Below are positions 42,321 through 51,266 of a DNA stretch of 64,000 bases, one piece after another (the stretch's first letter is position 1; every line of letters begins with the position of its first letter). Position numbers and translations under genes: made by a program. The notes below the pieces were generated by a model, which was not told the DNA's origin, did not search any database, and saw only the letters and a list, made by a program, of their open reading frames with translations. Source of the stretch: Bhargavaea cecembensis (GTDB lineage Bacteria; Bacillota; Bacilli; Bacillales_A; Planococcaceae); NCBI RefSeq assembly GCF_001619585.1, contig NZ_LQNT01000009.1, positions 682,001 through 746,000 on the forward strand, written 5' to 3'.

Positions 42321-43812
42321 GCTGCATCTCTTCTTTTTTTAAATCCTCCGCCATCGCGGCAAGTTTCTTTTTGTCGATCTTGCCGATATCGGTCTTCGGC
42401 AGCTCCTGAATGAAAAAGAAGTCTTTCGGAACTTTATAGCTGCCGAGCGTCCGGGAGCAATGCCGCAGCAGGTCCTCAGTTTTCGGCACGTTCCCCGGTT
42501 TTGCGGCGACAAAGGCCACGACGCGCTCTCCCCATTTACGGTCGGGAATACCGATGACCGCGATCTCCTTGACTCCATCATGGCCGACCAGGCACTGCTC
42601 GACTTCTTGCGGATAGATGTTCTCCCCGCCGGAAATGATCATCTCCTTTTTCCTGCCGACGATAAAATGATCTCCGTCTTCATCCCGGCTGGCAAGGTCG
42701 CCTGTACTGAACCAGCCGTCCTTCAGCGCTTCACGGGTCGCCTCTTCGTTGTTCCAGTAATGGGAGAACAGGTGTCGGCCCCGGAGATGGAGCTCTCCCA
42801 CCTCTCCGGCCCTGCATGGCCGCCCCTTTGCATCCACGATTCGGACTTCGTTGAACTGCATGCTTTTTCCTACTGCGCCCCGCTTTTTCATCGCCGTATC
42901 CGGGTCGATGACAAAGTTATTCGGCCCCGCTTCTGTCATGCCGTATCCTTCCTTGAAGCGTACCCCTTTTCGCCGGTAGGCGTCATACACTGTCTGCGGG
43001 CATGGTGCGCCCCCGGACAGGAAAACGTCCACGGAGGAAAACTCGGTATCCCAGAACAGATCGGTGTCGAGCATCGCCTGGTGCATCGTCGGTACAAAGA
43101 GGGAGATCGTCGTGTTGTAGTCATTCAGGGCATGGATCGCCTCTTCCGGATGAAACTTCCGGCCGATGACGACAGTGCCCCCTGCCATGAGGATCGGAAG
43201 ACTGAGCGCATTCAGACCGCCGGTGTGAAACAGTGGCATGTAGTTCAGCGTGCAGTCGCGTCCCGACAGGTTCCAGCTGATGATCGTGTTGATGGCGTTC
43301 CAGTTAACAGATTCAAAGGTCAGGACGACACCTTTAGGACGACCGGTCGTCCCTCCCGTATAAATCATCATCCACGGATCGTCCGGGTCGCTCGCAACCT
43401 GCTCTGTACGGGGGTTCACGGATGCCGGAACGGGATCAATAGGTGATGCCGGAACGCCCAGACCGGCTGCCCGGCCGGCGTGCTCGTCATCATGCAGCAA
43501 TAGGGACGGGCCGCTGTCATCAACGATATACCGGAGCTCGCTTTCGCTGAGCCGCCAGTTCATCGGGACATAGATCAGCCCCCTGCCTGCACAGGCAAAC
43601 AGGACAGCGAACAGATCAATCCGGTTATGCGATAGTACAGCGACCCGCTCTCCTTTTTGGAGTCCGGCTAAACGGAACCGCTCCGCATAGGCAGCTGTTC
43701 GGCCTGCCAGTTCCCCGTATGACCAGCGCTGCCCGGTATGTACATCGATCAGTGCCGTGTTGCCCGGCGTAATTTCAGCCCGCTTCATGATCCATCCGTG
43801 ATCCGTGTACAT
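42301..43812 (-). CDS. AMP-forming acyl-CoA ligase, last gene of the KAS III-like operon
   Basis: A 503-residue ANL-family enzyme. Seen: MMIYTGGTTGRPKGVVLT near 147-164, the FHTGGLNAL segment, GYGMTEAGPNN, GWFSTGDLASRDEDG, RKKEMIISGGENIYPQEVE, and the C-terminal catalytic Lys in LPKTDIGKIDKKKL. It should activate a carboxylic acid with ATP and CoA. It is a paralogue of the ligase at 34.2-35.7 kb but clearly diverged. As part of an operon with a LivKGFHM-type importer, the acid is probably taken up from outside (inference). Confidence 0.88.
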   Translation of the reverse strand: MYTDHGWIMKRAEITPGNTALIDVHTGQRWSYGELAGRTAAYAERFRLAGLQKGERVAVLSHNRIDLFAVLFACAGRGLIYVPMNWRLSESELRYIVDDSGPSLLLHDDEHAGRAAGLGVPASPIDPVPASVNPRTEQVASDPDDPWMMIYTGGTTGRPKGVVLTFESVNWNAINTIISWNLSGRDCTLNYMPLFHTGGLNALSLPILMAGGTVVIGRKFHPEEAIHALNDYNTTISLFVPTMHQAMLDTDLFWDTEFSSVDVFLSGGAPCPQTVYDAYRRKGVRFKEGYGMTEAGPNNFVIDPDTAMKKRGAVGKSMQFNEVRIVDAKGRPCRAGEVGELHLRGRHLFSHYWNNEEATREALKDGWFSTGDLASRDEDGDHFIVGRKKEMIISGGENIYPQEVEQCLVGHDGVKEIAVIGIPDRKWGERVVAFVAAKPGNVPKTEDLLRHCSRTLGSYKVPKDFFFIQELPKTDIGKIDKKKLAAMAEDLKKEEMQHPGQSG

Positions 43813-43830
43813 TCTGCTCTCCTCCTTTTG

Positions 43831-44571
43831 TTACATCATGATGCCGCCATCCACCTGAAGAACATGGCCGTGCACATACGCAGATTCGTCCGATGCGAGG
43901 AACAGGTAAGCATTGGCGATATCCTCCGGCTGGCCGAGACGCCTGAGCGAAATGCCGCCTTTCATCTGCTCGATCACCTTTTCCGGCATTTTTGCCACCA
44001 TTGCCGTCATCGTGAATCCCGGGGCAACGGCATTGACATTGATGCCCTTTCTGCCGAGCTCTTTTGCCCATGTCTTCGTCATGCCGACAACTGCTGCCTT
44101 GGCTGCGGCATAGTTTGTCTGCCCGAAGTTGCCGTAGACACCGCTCACCGAAGAAGTATTAATGATTTTGCCGCTTCCCCGCTCCGTCATATGCGCAGCG
44201 ACTGCCTGGGTGCAGTTGAAGACCCCGGTCAGGTTGACATCGAGCACCTGCTGCCACTGTTCTGCCGTCATCTTCATGAGTGTCGCGTCCCTTGTGATGC
44301 CCGCGTTGTTGACGAGCACATCAATCCGGCCGGAGTCGTTCAGCGCCTCCTCCACCATCCGGTCGACGCTTTCCCTGTCCGCGACATTCACACGGATAAA
44401 CCGGATGTCCAAGCTGTCCGCCTTCAGTTGTTCTTCCGCTTTACGGCCCGCCTGTTCATCAAAGTCGGCCAGGATGACCCTGGCCCCTTCTTCCGCAAAT
44501 CGCCTGCCGGCAGCGAGCCCGATTCCGTTTGCGCCGCCCGTGATAATGGCCGTCTTTCCCTCAAGCCTCAT
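43831..44571 (-). CDS. Short-chain dehydrogenase/reductase, FabG-like
   Basis: A 246-residue classical SDR, NAD(P)-dependent. Seen: TGGANGIG near 11-18 (cofactor), the acidic beta-2 end LADFDEQ, which favours NAD, NNAGITRD, the catalytic Ser-Tyr-Lys in NTSSVSG and YAAAK near 152-156, and a C-terminal VHGHVLQVDGGIMM. Overlaps the hydrolase stop by 11 nt. In this operon it probably oxidises or reduces a 3-hydroxy/3-oxoacyl intermediate (inference). Confidence 0.88.
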   Translation of the reverse strand: MRLEGKTAIITGGANGIGLAAGRRFAEEGARVILADFDEQAGRKAEEQLKADSLDIRFIRVNVADRESVDRMVEEALNDSGRIDVLVNNAGITRDATLMKMTAEQWQQVLDVNLTGVFNCTQAVAAHMTERGSGKIINTSSVSGVYGNFGQTNYAAAKAAVVGMTKTWAKELGRKGINVNAVAPGFTMTAMVAKMPEKVIEQMKGGISLRRLGQPEDIANAYLFLASDESAYVHGHVLQVDGGIMM

Positions 44572-45469
44572 GCTGCTTCACCTTCTCCGTCAAAAAAGTT
44601 TCGATTGATTCCTTCAGTCCATCCAGATCATCAATCAGCGGGGAGTGCCCGTTGTCTTCCAGGGAGACGAACACCGCGTTGTTCCCGAGGTCCGCTATTA
44701 TTTCATCTGTCATTTCCCTGGTGACGACCAGGTCGCGGTCACCGCGCAGGACCAGAACCGGCACCCGGATATCCTTCGCCTGATCCGTCCCTTGCGTCAC
44801 ACCGTTATGGACAGCGCTGATGTTGAATGTGTTCAGCGCATGGTAGACGTCCGCCAGGTTCTGCTGCGTGAGCATGTCATCGACATAGGCTTCATAGCGT
44901 TCCGGATCCGGCTGCCGCTTTGTATAGATTGCCGCATTCCATACGGCTTTCAGCCCTTCCCGGTTGCCCGAATCATACAGCCCCTGCATCGGCTTTGTCT
45001 TGCCCGCATCCTGCTCAATTTCACCGATGGTCCGGAGACGATTTTCCGGATCCGGGGTTCCGTCCGCTTTCAAGCCATAAAACGGATATCCTCTTGTCGA
45101 GGCAGAAGCCAAAAGGACCAGTTTTCGGACCGGTTCCGGATGGTCTGCCGTAAACTGCATCGCCACCGCCCCGCCCGTAGACCACCCGACCAGACTAAAC
45201 GAATCGAGGCCGAGCTGCTCAGTGAAGTCATGCAGATCCTCGGAGAAATCCCGGATCGACGTGATTCTCTTGTTGTAGGTGGATCCGCCGAACCCCCTCA
45301 GGTCCGGTGCAATGATTGTATAGTCCTGGTCGAGCGTATCCATCATGATGTCCCAGTGCTTTGAGGAAGTCATGTTGCCGTGGACCAGCACAATGACTTG
45401 TTCACCGCCCGGACGTTCTCTGTACGTGATCGTCTCCCCGTTTTTGAGCTTCACTTCTTTTAACGCCAT
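44561..45469 (-). CDS. Alpha/beta hydrolase
   Basis: A 302-residue alpha/beta-fold hydrolase. Seen: the oxyanion motif LVHGNMTSS near 28-36, the nucleophile elbow GWSTGG with Ser97, LRGDRDLVV with the acid Asp, and EDNGHSPLIDD with the catalytic His. The Ser nucleophile rules out haloalkane dehalogenase/OleB-type chemistry, which needs Asp. Ester, lactone, thioester or C-C bond hydrolysis are all possible. Located 15 nt after the KAS III-like gene. Confidence 0.87.
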   Translation of the reverse strand: MALKEVKLKNGETITYRERPGGEQVIVLVHGNMTSSKHWDIMMDTLDQDYTIIAPDLRGFGGSTYNKRITSIRDFSEDLHDFTEQLGLDSFSLVGWSTGGAVAMQFTADHPEPVRKLVLLASASTRGYPFYGLKADGTPDPENRLRTIGEIEQDAGKTKPMQGLYDSGNREGLKAVWNAAIYTKRQPDPERYEAYVDDMLTQQNLADVYHALNTFNISAVHNGVTQGTDQAKDIRVPVLVLRGDRDLVVTREMTDEIIADLGNNAVFVSLEDNGHSPLIDDLDGLKESIETFLTEKVKQHEA

Positions 45470-45484
45470 CTTATTTTCTCCTCC

Positions 45485-46498
45485 TCATCTTTCCGGTCCC
45501 CACCTGACCGTCATGGCGCCCCAGGCATAACCGATTCCGGCACTGACCAGGACAGCGACATCCCCATCCTTGAGCCTGCCCTGCTGCTCGGCGAGTTCAA
45601 GAGACAGGATCTGGTCAAACTGTCCGATATGGCCGTAGTCATCCAGATAGACCGATTGCTCCTCGCTCAGCCCGAGCTGCCCGAGGACATAGTCGTGGGC
45701 GGACCGTTTCATATGGAGGATGCCGAGATAGTCGATATCGGCATCCGTATAGCCGCTCTTCGCCAGCGACCCCCGGATCACCTTCAGGAAGTTCTCCATC
45801 GACCGTTGTTCAAGCCGCATCTTCATTCCTTCCGGATCCAGTACGTCAAGGCGGTACAGACCGTCACGGAGCGATTCTTCCGTCAGTGGCTGCATCGTTC
45901 CCCCGACCGGCACGACGACATCCTCTGAAAATGAGCCGTCAGTGATGATTTCCCCCTGCAGAACGGTGTTGCGCCCCAGGTCCTTCCTCAGGATCATCGC
46001 CCCGCCGCCCGCAGCGAGATTGAACATGAACCGTGTCCGCTCATTGCGATAGTCGATAAAATCACCGTTGCGGTACCCTCCGGCAAGCAAAACCGTCCGG
46101 ATATCGGGATCCGTCTCCATGAGCGCGGTTGCCACCTTCATCGCCATGATGGTCGTCCCGCAGCGCATCGCCGCGTCAAACCCCCACGCGTGATGGGCCC
46201 CGAGCTCTTCCTGCATCTTGATTGCTGCGGTCCAGAGCGGGTATTCCTTATGTTCTTCGCCGATATAGATGATGAGGTCAATCTCCTTCGGGTCGATCCC
46301 CGCTTTGCGGATCGCCTCCCGTGCCGCCCGGATGCCCATGGCCGCCGTATGGTCGTCCCTTCCCGGAACCGGGATCCGGTTGATGCCGAGTTTGGTCCGG
46401 ACCACCTCTACAGGGAGCCCCGTCATTTCCGCCAACTGTTCCGCATCAAAGTAGGTATCCGGGATATACATGCCCGTGCTTAAGATTCCGACTGCCAT
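45485..46498 (-). CDS. Beta-ketoacyl synthase III-like protein with a Cys-His-His site
   Basis: A 337-residue thiolase-fold protein related to FabH. Seen: N-terminal GILSTGMYIPDTYFDAEQLAE, the active-site Cys113 in AAMRCGTT, the His262 in GILHMKRS, and the C-terminal WGAMTVRW. Where FabH has Asn in YGNTSAAS, this protein reads DYGHIGQFD, so the site is Cys-His-His rather than Cys-His-Asn. It is also unusually placed, directly after LivM. The reaction may be condensation or its reverse (thiolytic cleavage) on a CoA or ACP thioester; I cannot choose from sequence. Confidence 0.83.
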   Translation of the reverse strand: MAVGILSTGMYIPDTYFDAEQLAEMTGLPVEVVRTKLGINRIPVPGRDDHTAAMGIRAAREAIRKAGIDPKEIDLIIYIGEEHKEYPLWTAAIKMQEELGAHHAWGFDAAMRCGTTIMAMKVATALMETDPDIRTVLLAGGYRNGDFIDYRNERTRFMFNLAAGGGAMILRKDLGRNTVLQGEIITDGSFSEDVVVPVGGTMQPLTEESLRDGLYRLDVLDPEGMKMRLEQRSMENFLKVIRGSLAKSGYTDADIDYLGILHMKRSAHDYVLGQLGLSEEQSVYLDDYGHIGQFDQILSLELAEQQGRLKDGDVAVLVSAGIGYAWGAMTVRWGPER

Positions 46499-46510
46499 GG
46501 CTCTGCTCCT

Positions 46511-47533
46511 TTATCCATTCTCTTCCGTTTTCGCCTTCAGGACCGGCTGCTTTGCCTTCAGTGCAGCAGCCCGCCTCCCGCTGCGCTTCGCCCGGACCTG
46601 ACGGAACCAGCCGACGATTCCCTGCGGGAAGAAGACCACCGCCAGGATGTAGACGATTCCAAAGAAGATGATCCAGCGCTCAAATATCGGATAATCCCGT
46701 GCAAGTCCGGACAGATAATGCTGGGCAAACTCGATAACTGTGGCCCCGAGAATCGGACCGATCAGGGTGCCCACTCCTCCGATGATTGTCATGAGAAGCG
46801 CATCCAGCGTGATGTCCATCGTCATCACACTCGTATTGACGAAGCGGAGGGAAACCGCGTAAAGAGAGCCGGCAAGACTTGCAAAGACACCAGCTACAAC
46901 AGATGCCGTCACTTTATAATGAAGGGTCTTGTAACCGAGCGAAGCGGTCCGCTGCTCATTCTCCCTTACCGCGATGAGCACGCGGCCCATCGGTGAGGCG
47001 ACAAAGCGGGACAAAAGCAGATAGACAATGATCAGGCAGCCTAGCGCCGCCAGATAAAACATCGTCCTGTCCTGGAAAAACTCAGGAGCCCGGAACGTGA
47101 ATCCGTCATTGCCGTTCGTGATCGCCCGCCATTTCTCGGCAGCGACCAGGAACAGGCCTGAAAGCGCCAACGTGAACATGGCGTAGAAATGACTTTTCAG
47201 CCTGAGTGTGAGCAGCCCCGCAATGAAGCTGATGACACCCGCAATCACCATGCCTGCCATAATCGACAGGAAGAACATGCCGAGCGTCGGCTCCATCCGG
47301 TCGAGAATAACGGCGGTCGTATAGGCGCCTACCCCGAAGAACATCGCGTGCCCGAATGACACGATTCCCGTGTAGCCGAGTAGAATGTCATAGCTCATCG
47401 CAAGAATGGCGAAGATGAAGATCTGTGTCAGCAGGATCGTCATCGTCCTGGAATCCGAGAAAAACGGGAAAGCGGCAAGCACCGCGGCAATGACGATCAG
47501 CCAGAAGTTCTTTCCTTGAAGTTTGGATATCAT
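46511..47533 (-). CDS. Branched-chain amino acid-type ABC permease LivM
   Basis: A 340-residue polytopic permease of the LivM family. Seen: FAILAMSYDILLGYTGIVSFGHAMFFGVGAYT (near 41-72), which is characteristic, then RFVASPMGRVLIAVRENEQRTASLGY (EAA-like cytoplasmic loop, near 175-200) and TIIGGVGTLIGPILGA. A basic C-terminal tail follows. Three bases separate it from livH. Liv-type systems carry amino acids, but also urea, amides and aromatic or aliphatic carboxylates; the last suits the downstream ligase. Confidence 0.88.
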   Translation of the reverse strand: MISKLQGKNFWLIVIAAVLAAFPFFSDSRTMTILLTQIFIFAILAMSYDILLGYTGIVSFGHAMFFGVGAYTTAVILDRMEPTLGMFFLSIMAGMVIAGVISFIAGLLTLRLKSHFYAMFTLALSGLFLVAAEKWRAITNGNDGFTFRAPEFFQDRTMFYLAALGCLIIVYLLLSRFVASPMGRVLIAVRENEQRTASLGYKTLHYKVTASVVAGVFASLAGSLYAVSLRFVNTSVMTMDITLDALLMTIIGGVGTLIGPILGATVIEFAQHYLSGLARDYPIFERWIIFFGIVYILAVVFFPQGIVGWFRQVRAKRSGRRAAALKAKQPVLKAKTEENG

Positions 47534-47536
47534 CGG

Positions 47537-48400
47537 TCATGCCTCCTTTGCCGTAAAGAGTCCCTGTGGTCTGAAAATGAGCACGACCGCCATCAGGATC
47601 ATGTTCACCGCGAGAGACAGCGACGGGACGAAGTAAGCCATATAACTACCGGCCAATCCGACGAGGATAGCCGCGAGAAGCGAGCCCGGGAAGCTTCCCA
47701 TCCCGCCGATCACAACGACGATAAAGGCGAGTATTGCGAATTCAAGTCCCATTTCCGCGTACACAACCCCTGAATACGGAGCCATCAGCGCGCCGGCCAG
47801 TGCCGCAAGTCCTGCGCCGGCCATGAACACATAAAGAAAGACTTTATTGATGTCGATGCCGAGTGCCTGCACCATTTCCTTATTCAGAACGCCCGCCCTG
47901 ACGATCAGCCCGATTTTCGTCCGCTTCAGGATAAACTGGACGACGGCGAAAACGAGAATTCCGACGAGAATGATGAACAGGCGATATTTGATCAGGATGA
48001 CACCGCCCGCCTCCCAGCTTCCGGCAAGGTAATCAGGCGTTTTTGCCGCGATCTGGTTCGGTCCGAAAACAACTTTCAGCATTTCGGACAACACCAGCAT
48101 GAAGCCGAGCGTGATCAGGATCTGCTGCACATGGTTACCGTACACCGGCTTGATGATCAGCTTTTCCGTGATAAAGCCGAGGACGATACCCGTCAGCACC
48201 GCTCCAATGACGGAGATGAGGAAGCTTCCTGTCACGCCGTAGAAGAATACGCCGCTGAAGGCCCCCCAGGCGAACAGCCCGCCGTGGGCAAAGTTCAGGA
48301 CGCTCATCAGACCGAAAATCAGTGTCAGGCCCGCTGCAAGCAGGAAGATGAGCATGCCCGTGGCCAGCCCGTTGACTGTAAGATTCAATAATAGATCCAT
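47537..48400 (-). CDS. Branched-chain amino acid-type ABC permease LivH
   Basis: A 287-residue LivH-family permease. Seen: NGLATGMLIFLLAAGLTLIFGLMSVLNFAHGGLFAWGAF near 10-48, the hallmark start, KRTKIGLIVRAGVLNKEMVQALGI (cytoplasmic coupling segment) and GGMGSFPGSLLAAILVGL near the C-terminus. About eight hydrophobic segments. It forms the heterodimeric channel with LivM. Confidence 0.88.
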   Translation of the reverse strand: MDLLLNLTVNGLATGMLIFLLAAGLTLIFGLMSVLNFAHGGLFAWGAFSGVFFYGVTGSFLISVIGAVLTGIVLGFITEKLIIKPVYGNHVQQILITLGFMLVLSEMLKVVFGPNQIAAKTPDYLAGSWEAGGVILIKYRLFIILVGILVFAVVQFILKRTKIGLIVRAGVLNKEMVQALGIDINKVFLYVFMAGAGLAALAGALMAPYSGVVYAEMGLEFAILAFIVVVIGGMGSFPGSLLAAILVGLAGSYMAYFVPSLSLAVNMILMAVVLIFRPQGLFTAKEA

Positions 48401-48415
48401 TTACATGGCCTCCCT

Positions 48416-49123
48416 TCAGGCGATTCCCAGATAGGTCCGCTTCAGTTCTTCGTCGCGCATCAGGTCTTCCATCCGCCCGCTCTGGACGGTCTCCCCGTCA
48501 TCGATCAATGTGTAGGTGTCCCCGACTCCCGCAGCCATCGAGAAGTTCTGTTCGACCAGGATGATCGTCGTCTGCTTTTTCATCTCCCGGATCGCCTCCA
48601 TCACAGATTCGATCACGATCGGGGCAAGCCCCTTGGACGGTTCGTCGATCAGCATGAGCCTGTTGTCATTTACAAATGCCCTTGCCATCGCAAGCATCTG
48701 CTTCTGGCCGCCGGACAGGTGTCCGCCTTCCTTCTTCCAGAACTTCTTCAGGTCCGGAAAAAGCGTCAGCACATAATCCTGGCGCGCCATCGCAGCCTCG
48801 TCTTCTTTGCGCATGGCGACTTTCAGGTTCTCCTCGACGGTGAGTGTCGTGAAGACCGCCTGGTCCTCGGGCACGTAGCCGATGCCGCCGTTGGCAATGG
48901 AGAAGGTCGGAAGTTTCGTGATGTCTTGTCCGTCATAGTGGATCGTACCGGACGTAGCCGGCGACAACCCCATGATCGTGCGGAGTGTCGTCGTTTTTCC
49001 GGCGCCGTTGCGGCCGAGGAGTACGGTCACTTCCCCTTCTTCCGCCTCCAGCGAGACACCCTGAAGGATGTGATACTGGCCGATATGGGTGTGGACGTTC
49101 TCAAGCGTGAGCAGTCTGCTCAT
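48416..49123 (-). CDS. Branched-chain amino acid-type ABC ATPase LivF
   Basis: A 235-residue ATPase. Seen: Walker A GRNGAGKTTTLRTIMGL, GIGYVPEDQAVFTTLTVEENL (LivF-typical), signature LSGGQKQMLAMARAF, Walker B LMLIDEPSKGLAP, ILVEQN (switch region, typical of LivF with Gln in place of the His loop). The ATG at 49123 with GGGAGGG upstream was chosen over an open extension. It overlaps the livG stop by about 23 nt. Confidence 0.9.
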   Translation of the reverse strand: MSRLLTLENVHTHIGQYHILQGVSLEAEEGEVTVLLGRNGAGKTTTLRTIMGLSPATSGTIHYDGQDITKLPTFSIANGGIGYVPEDQAVFTTLTVEENLKVAMRKEDEAAMARQDYVLTLFPDLKKFWKKEGGHLSGGQKQMLAMARAFVNDNRLMLIDEPSKGLAPIVIESVMEAIREMKKQTTIILVEQNFSMAAGVGDTYTLIDDGETVQSGRMEDLMRDEELKRTYLGIA

Positions 49124-49874
49124 GGGGCATCCCTCCCAGGTACGCATTTTGTACGGTCTCGTTCTGCATGATCTCCTCGGGTGTCCCGTCCGCAAGGAGC
49201 TTTCCGTTGAACAGCACCATGATCGAATCGGACAGATCGAGGATCATGTCCATTTTGTGCTCGATCAGCAGGACGGTCTTATTCCCGCCTTCCTTGATTT
49301 TCCTGATGACATTCAGGATGGATGGCACCTCTTCCAGTGACATTCCGGCGGTCGGTTCATCCAGAAGAAGCACTTCGGTATCAAGCGCCAGCAGCATGGC
49401 GATTTCAAGCTTCCGCTTCTCCCCGTGGGAAATCTGGCTCGCAATGGCGTCCGCCTTGCCGTCAAGCAGGACGGTCGACAAAATCTCCACCGACTCCTCC
49501 GTGAACTTCTTATAGGAGCTGAAGTGCCGGATCGGGTTGTACCGAACCCCTTCCCTCGACTGCACGGCGAGACGGACGTTCTCCAGAACGGTCAGATTCG
49601 GGAAGACGTTCGTAATCTGGAAGGACCGCCCGAGGCCGAGCCGTGTCCTTTCCACCGGCGACAAGCCGTCGAGCAACTGCCCCTTGAAATAGACACTGCC
49701 TTCTGTCGGCTTGAGTTCGCCGCTGATCAGATTAAAGAAAGTGGTCTTGCCCGCGCCATTCGGACCGATCACCGACTTGAATTCATTCGGCGGCAGGGTG
49801 AAGTTCACATGGTCCACAGCGGTATGTCCGCCAAATCGGATCGTCAGGTTTTCCGTCTTTAAGATTGGTTCCAT
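49101..49874 (-). CDS. Branched-chain amino acid-type ABC ATPase LivG
   Basis: A 257-residue ATPase. Seen: Walker A GPNGAGKTTFFNLISG, the LivG-typical GLGRSFQITNVFPNLTVLENV near 78-98, an SHGEKRKLEIAMLLA signature (LSGGQ replaced by ISHGEKR), Walker B LLLDEPTAGMS and LIEHKMDMI (switch His). Two distinct ATPases, LivF and LivG, are therefore present. It follows the binding-protein gene after a gap with a hairpin. Confidence 0.9.
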   Translation of the reverse strand: MEPILKTENLTIRFGGHTAVDHVNFTLPPNEFKSVIGPNGAGKTTFFNLISGELKPTEGSVYFKGQLLDGLSPVERTRLGLGRSFQITNVFPNLTVLENVRLAVQSREGVRYNPIRHFSSYKKFTEESVEILSTVLLDGKADAIASQISHGEKRKLEIAMLLALDTEVLLLDEPTAGMSLEEVPSILNVIRKIKEGGNKTVLLIEHKMDMILDLSDSIMVLFNGKLLADGTPEEIMQNETVQNAYLGGMPHEQTAHA

Positions 49875-49904
49875 ATCGGGATCCTCCCCTCATTTTTTCC
49901 GCCC

Positions 49905-49939
49905 TTCCGGATGCACGCCCGGCTGGTGTGCATCCGGAA
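49905..49939 (-). other. Intercistronic hairpin between the binding-protein and livG genes
   Basis: A perfect 12-nt stem TTCCGGATGCAC/GTGCATCCGGAA with an 11-nt loop in the 113-nt gap. No T-tract follows on the minus strand. Such structures often stabilise the upstream mRNA so that the binding protein exceeds the transporter. Confidence 0.6.
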
Positions 49940-49987
49940 AGGCGGGACGGCATTGCCGTCTGTCTTTCCGTCTTGCTTTTCATCCGA

Positions 49988-51193
49988 TCAGTTCATGATT
50001 GGAGGCTCAGTCTCCTCAGGCGACAGTTCCCGGATCAGCACCGGCACCGGATACGGAACGCCTTCCTGCTCTTCCAGTTTGATTGCATAGAGTGATTGCA
50101 TCGCCTGGTGATCTTCTTCACGGAACGTCATCGTGCCCTTAGGCGTCTCGAAGGACATGCCTTCCATGACCTCAATCAGCTGGTCTGCATCCGCCTCGCC
50201 TTCGGTCTGCTTCAGCGCTTCGACGATGGCGATCGCAGCCGACATGCCGCCCGGCGTGAACAGGTCCGGAACTTCTCCGTCAAACCGGTCCGTATGTTCC
50301 TTTACGAGCCAGTCGTTTACTTCATTGTCAGGCAGGGTGTGGTAGTAGACCGAGAACCCTTCCATGCCGACAAGCGGTTCCATGACAGACAGTGCGGGGA
50401 TATCCGGAGCACCTGTAGAAATCTTGATTCCTTTTTCCTGAAGCTTCATATCCGCAATCTGGTTCCACGGGGAGTTGGCTCCCGCCCAGACGACGAACAG
50501 GTAGTCCGGATCCGACTCGATGATCTTCTGGAGGTTCGCCGTGAAATCGGTTGCTGCAGGATCTGCATATTCTTCAAGAACGATCTCCGCGCCGAGGTCT
50601 TCGGCAGCGTTCTTGAATGCCTCCACCCCGTCCCATCCGAATGAATAGTCCGGTGCGAATGTCGCGATTTTCACACCTTCACCAGCGATCGAAGCCGCTC
50701 CGGCCACCGCATCCTGCGAAGAATTCCGTGCGGTACGGAACAGGTACTTGTTGAATTCGGAACCGGTGATGCTGTCAGCGACCGCCGGTTCGACGATCAT
50801 GATTTTCTCGTATTCTTCTGCAAGCGGCAGAACCGCCAGCGTGTCACCGGAGCTGGATGAGCCGACAAGGAAGTCCACGCCGTCTTCTTCAAGAAGCTTG
50901 GTTGCCTTCTGGACCGCCACTTCCGGTTTTGTTTCCGTATCTTCGTAGACCACTTCAATTTTCTTGCCATTCACTTCCATCGATCCGTCGGTCGCATATT
51001 CCAGACCAAGGTCAAACCCCCGCTGTGTCTGCTTGCCGTACGATTCGAGTGCACCGGTCAATGAGGCCAGGACACCCACCTTGATTGTTTCATCGCTGCC
51101 GCTTCCTTCCACTTCATCGGCCCCGCTGTCCGAACAGGCCGCTGAAAACACCAGGACAAAAGCGAGACTGAGCAAACCTGTAACTCTCTTCAA
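49988..51193 (-). CDS. LivK-type substrate-binding lipoprotein
   Basis: A 401-residue periplasmic-binding-type lipoprotein (family 6). The signal starts LKRVTGLLSLAFVLVFSAAC, with lipobox SAAC and lipidated Cys near residue 20. Mature part: IKVGVLASLTGALESYGKQTQRG and GVDFLVGSSSSGDTLAVLPLAEE, typical of Leu/Ile/Val-like and of aromatic/amide binders. The start is TTG at 51193, chosen because AGAGGAGGAG is well placed and longer starts would bury the signal peptide. It is the first gene of the nine-gene operon. A cre-like site lies 24 nt upstream of the start. Confidence 0.88.
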   Translation of the reverse strand: MKRVTGLLSLAFVLVFSAACSDSGADEVEGSGSDETIKVGVLASLTGALESYGKQTQRGFDLGLEYATDGSMEVNGKKIEVVYEDTETKPEVAVQKATKLLEEDGVDFLVGSSSSGDTLAVLPLAEEYEKIMIVEPAVADSITGSEFNKYLFRTARNSSQDAVAGAASIAGEGVKIATFAPDYSFGWDGVEAFKNAAEDLGAEIVLEEYADPAATDFTANLQKIIESDPDYLFVVWAGANSPWNQIADMKLQEKGIKISTGAPDIPALSVMEPLVGMEGFSVYYHTLPDNEVNDWLVKEHTDRFDGEVPDLFTPGGMSAAIAIVEALKQTEGEADADQLIEVMEGMSFETPKGTMTFREEDHQAMQSLYAIKLEEQEGVPYPVPVLIRELSPEETEPPIMN

Positions 51194-51216
51194 CTTGCAC
51201 TCCTCCTCTGCTGTTT

Positions 51217-51230
51217 TGTAAACGCTTTCT
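51217..51230 (-). promoter_or_regulatory. Cre-like site (CcpA) in the leader of the LivK-type operon
   Basis: AGAAAGCGTTTACA on the minus strand (TGTAAACGCTTTCT on plus) matches 13 of 14 positions of TGWAANCGNTNWCA. It lies between the probable -10 (TATGAT near 51246-51241) and the start codon, a roadblock/repression position. Confidence 0.65.
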
Positions 51231-51266
51231 GAACTGTCTCTATCATAGTTCGGAAGAGTTGCAAAT

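Noticed and set aside
42301-46498. OleABCD-like cluster (thiolase-fold enzyme, hydrolase, AMP ligase, SDR) for head-to-head olefin or beta-lactone synthesis
   Set aside because: The gene set looks similar, but the hydrolase has a Ser nucleophile (OleB needs Asp) and the SDR is a short FabG type (OleD is a longer extended SDR). The importer and cre-like site also favour catabolism.
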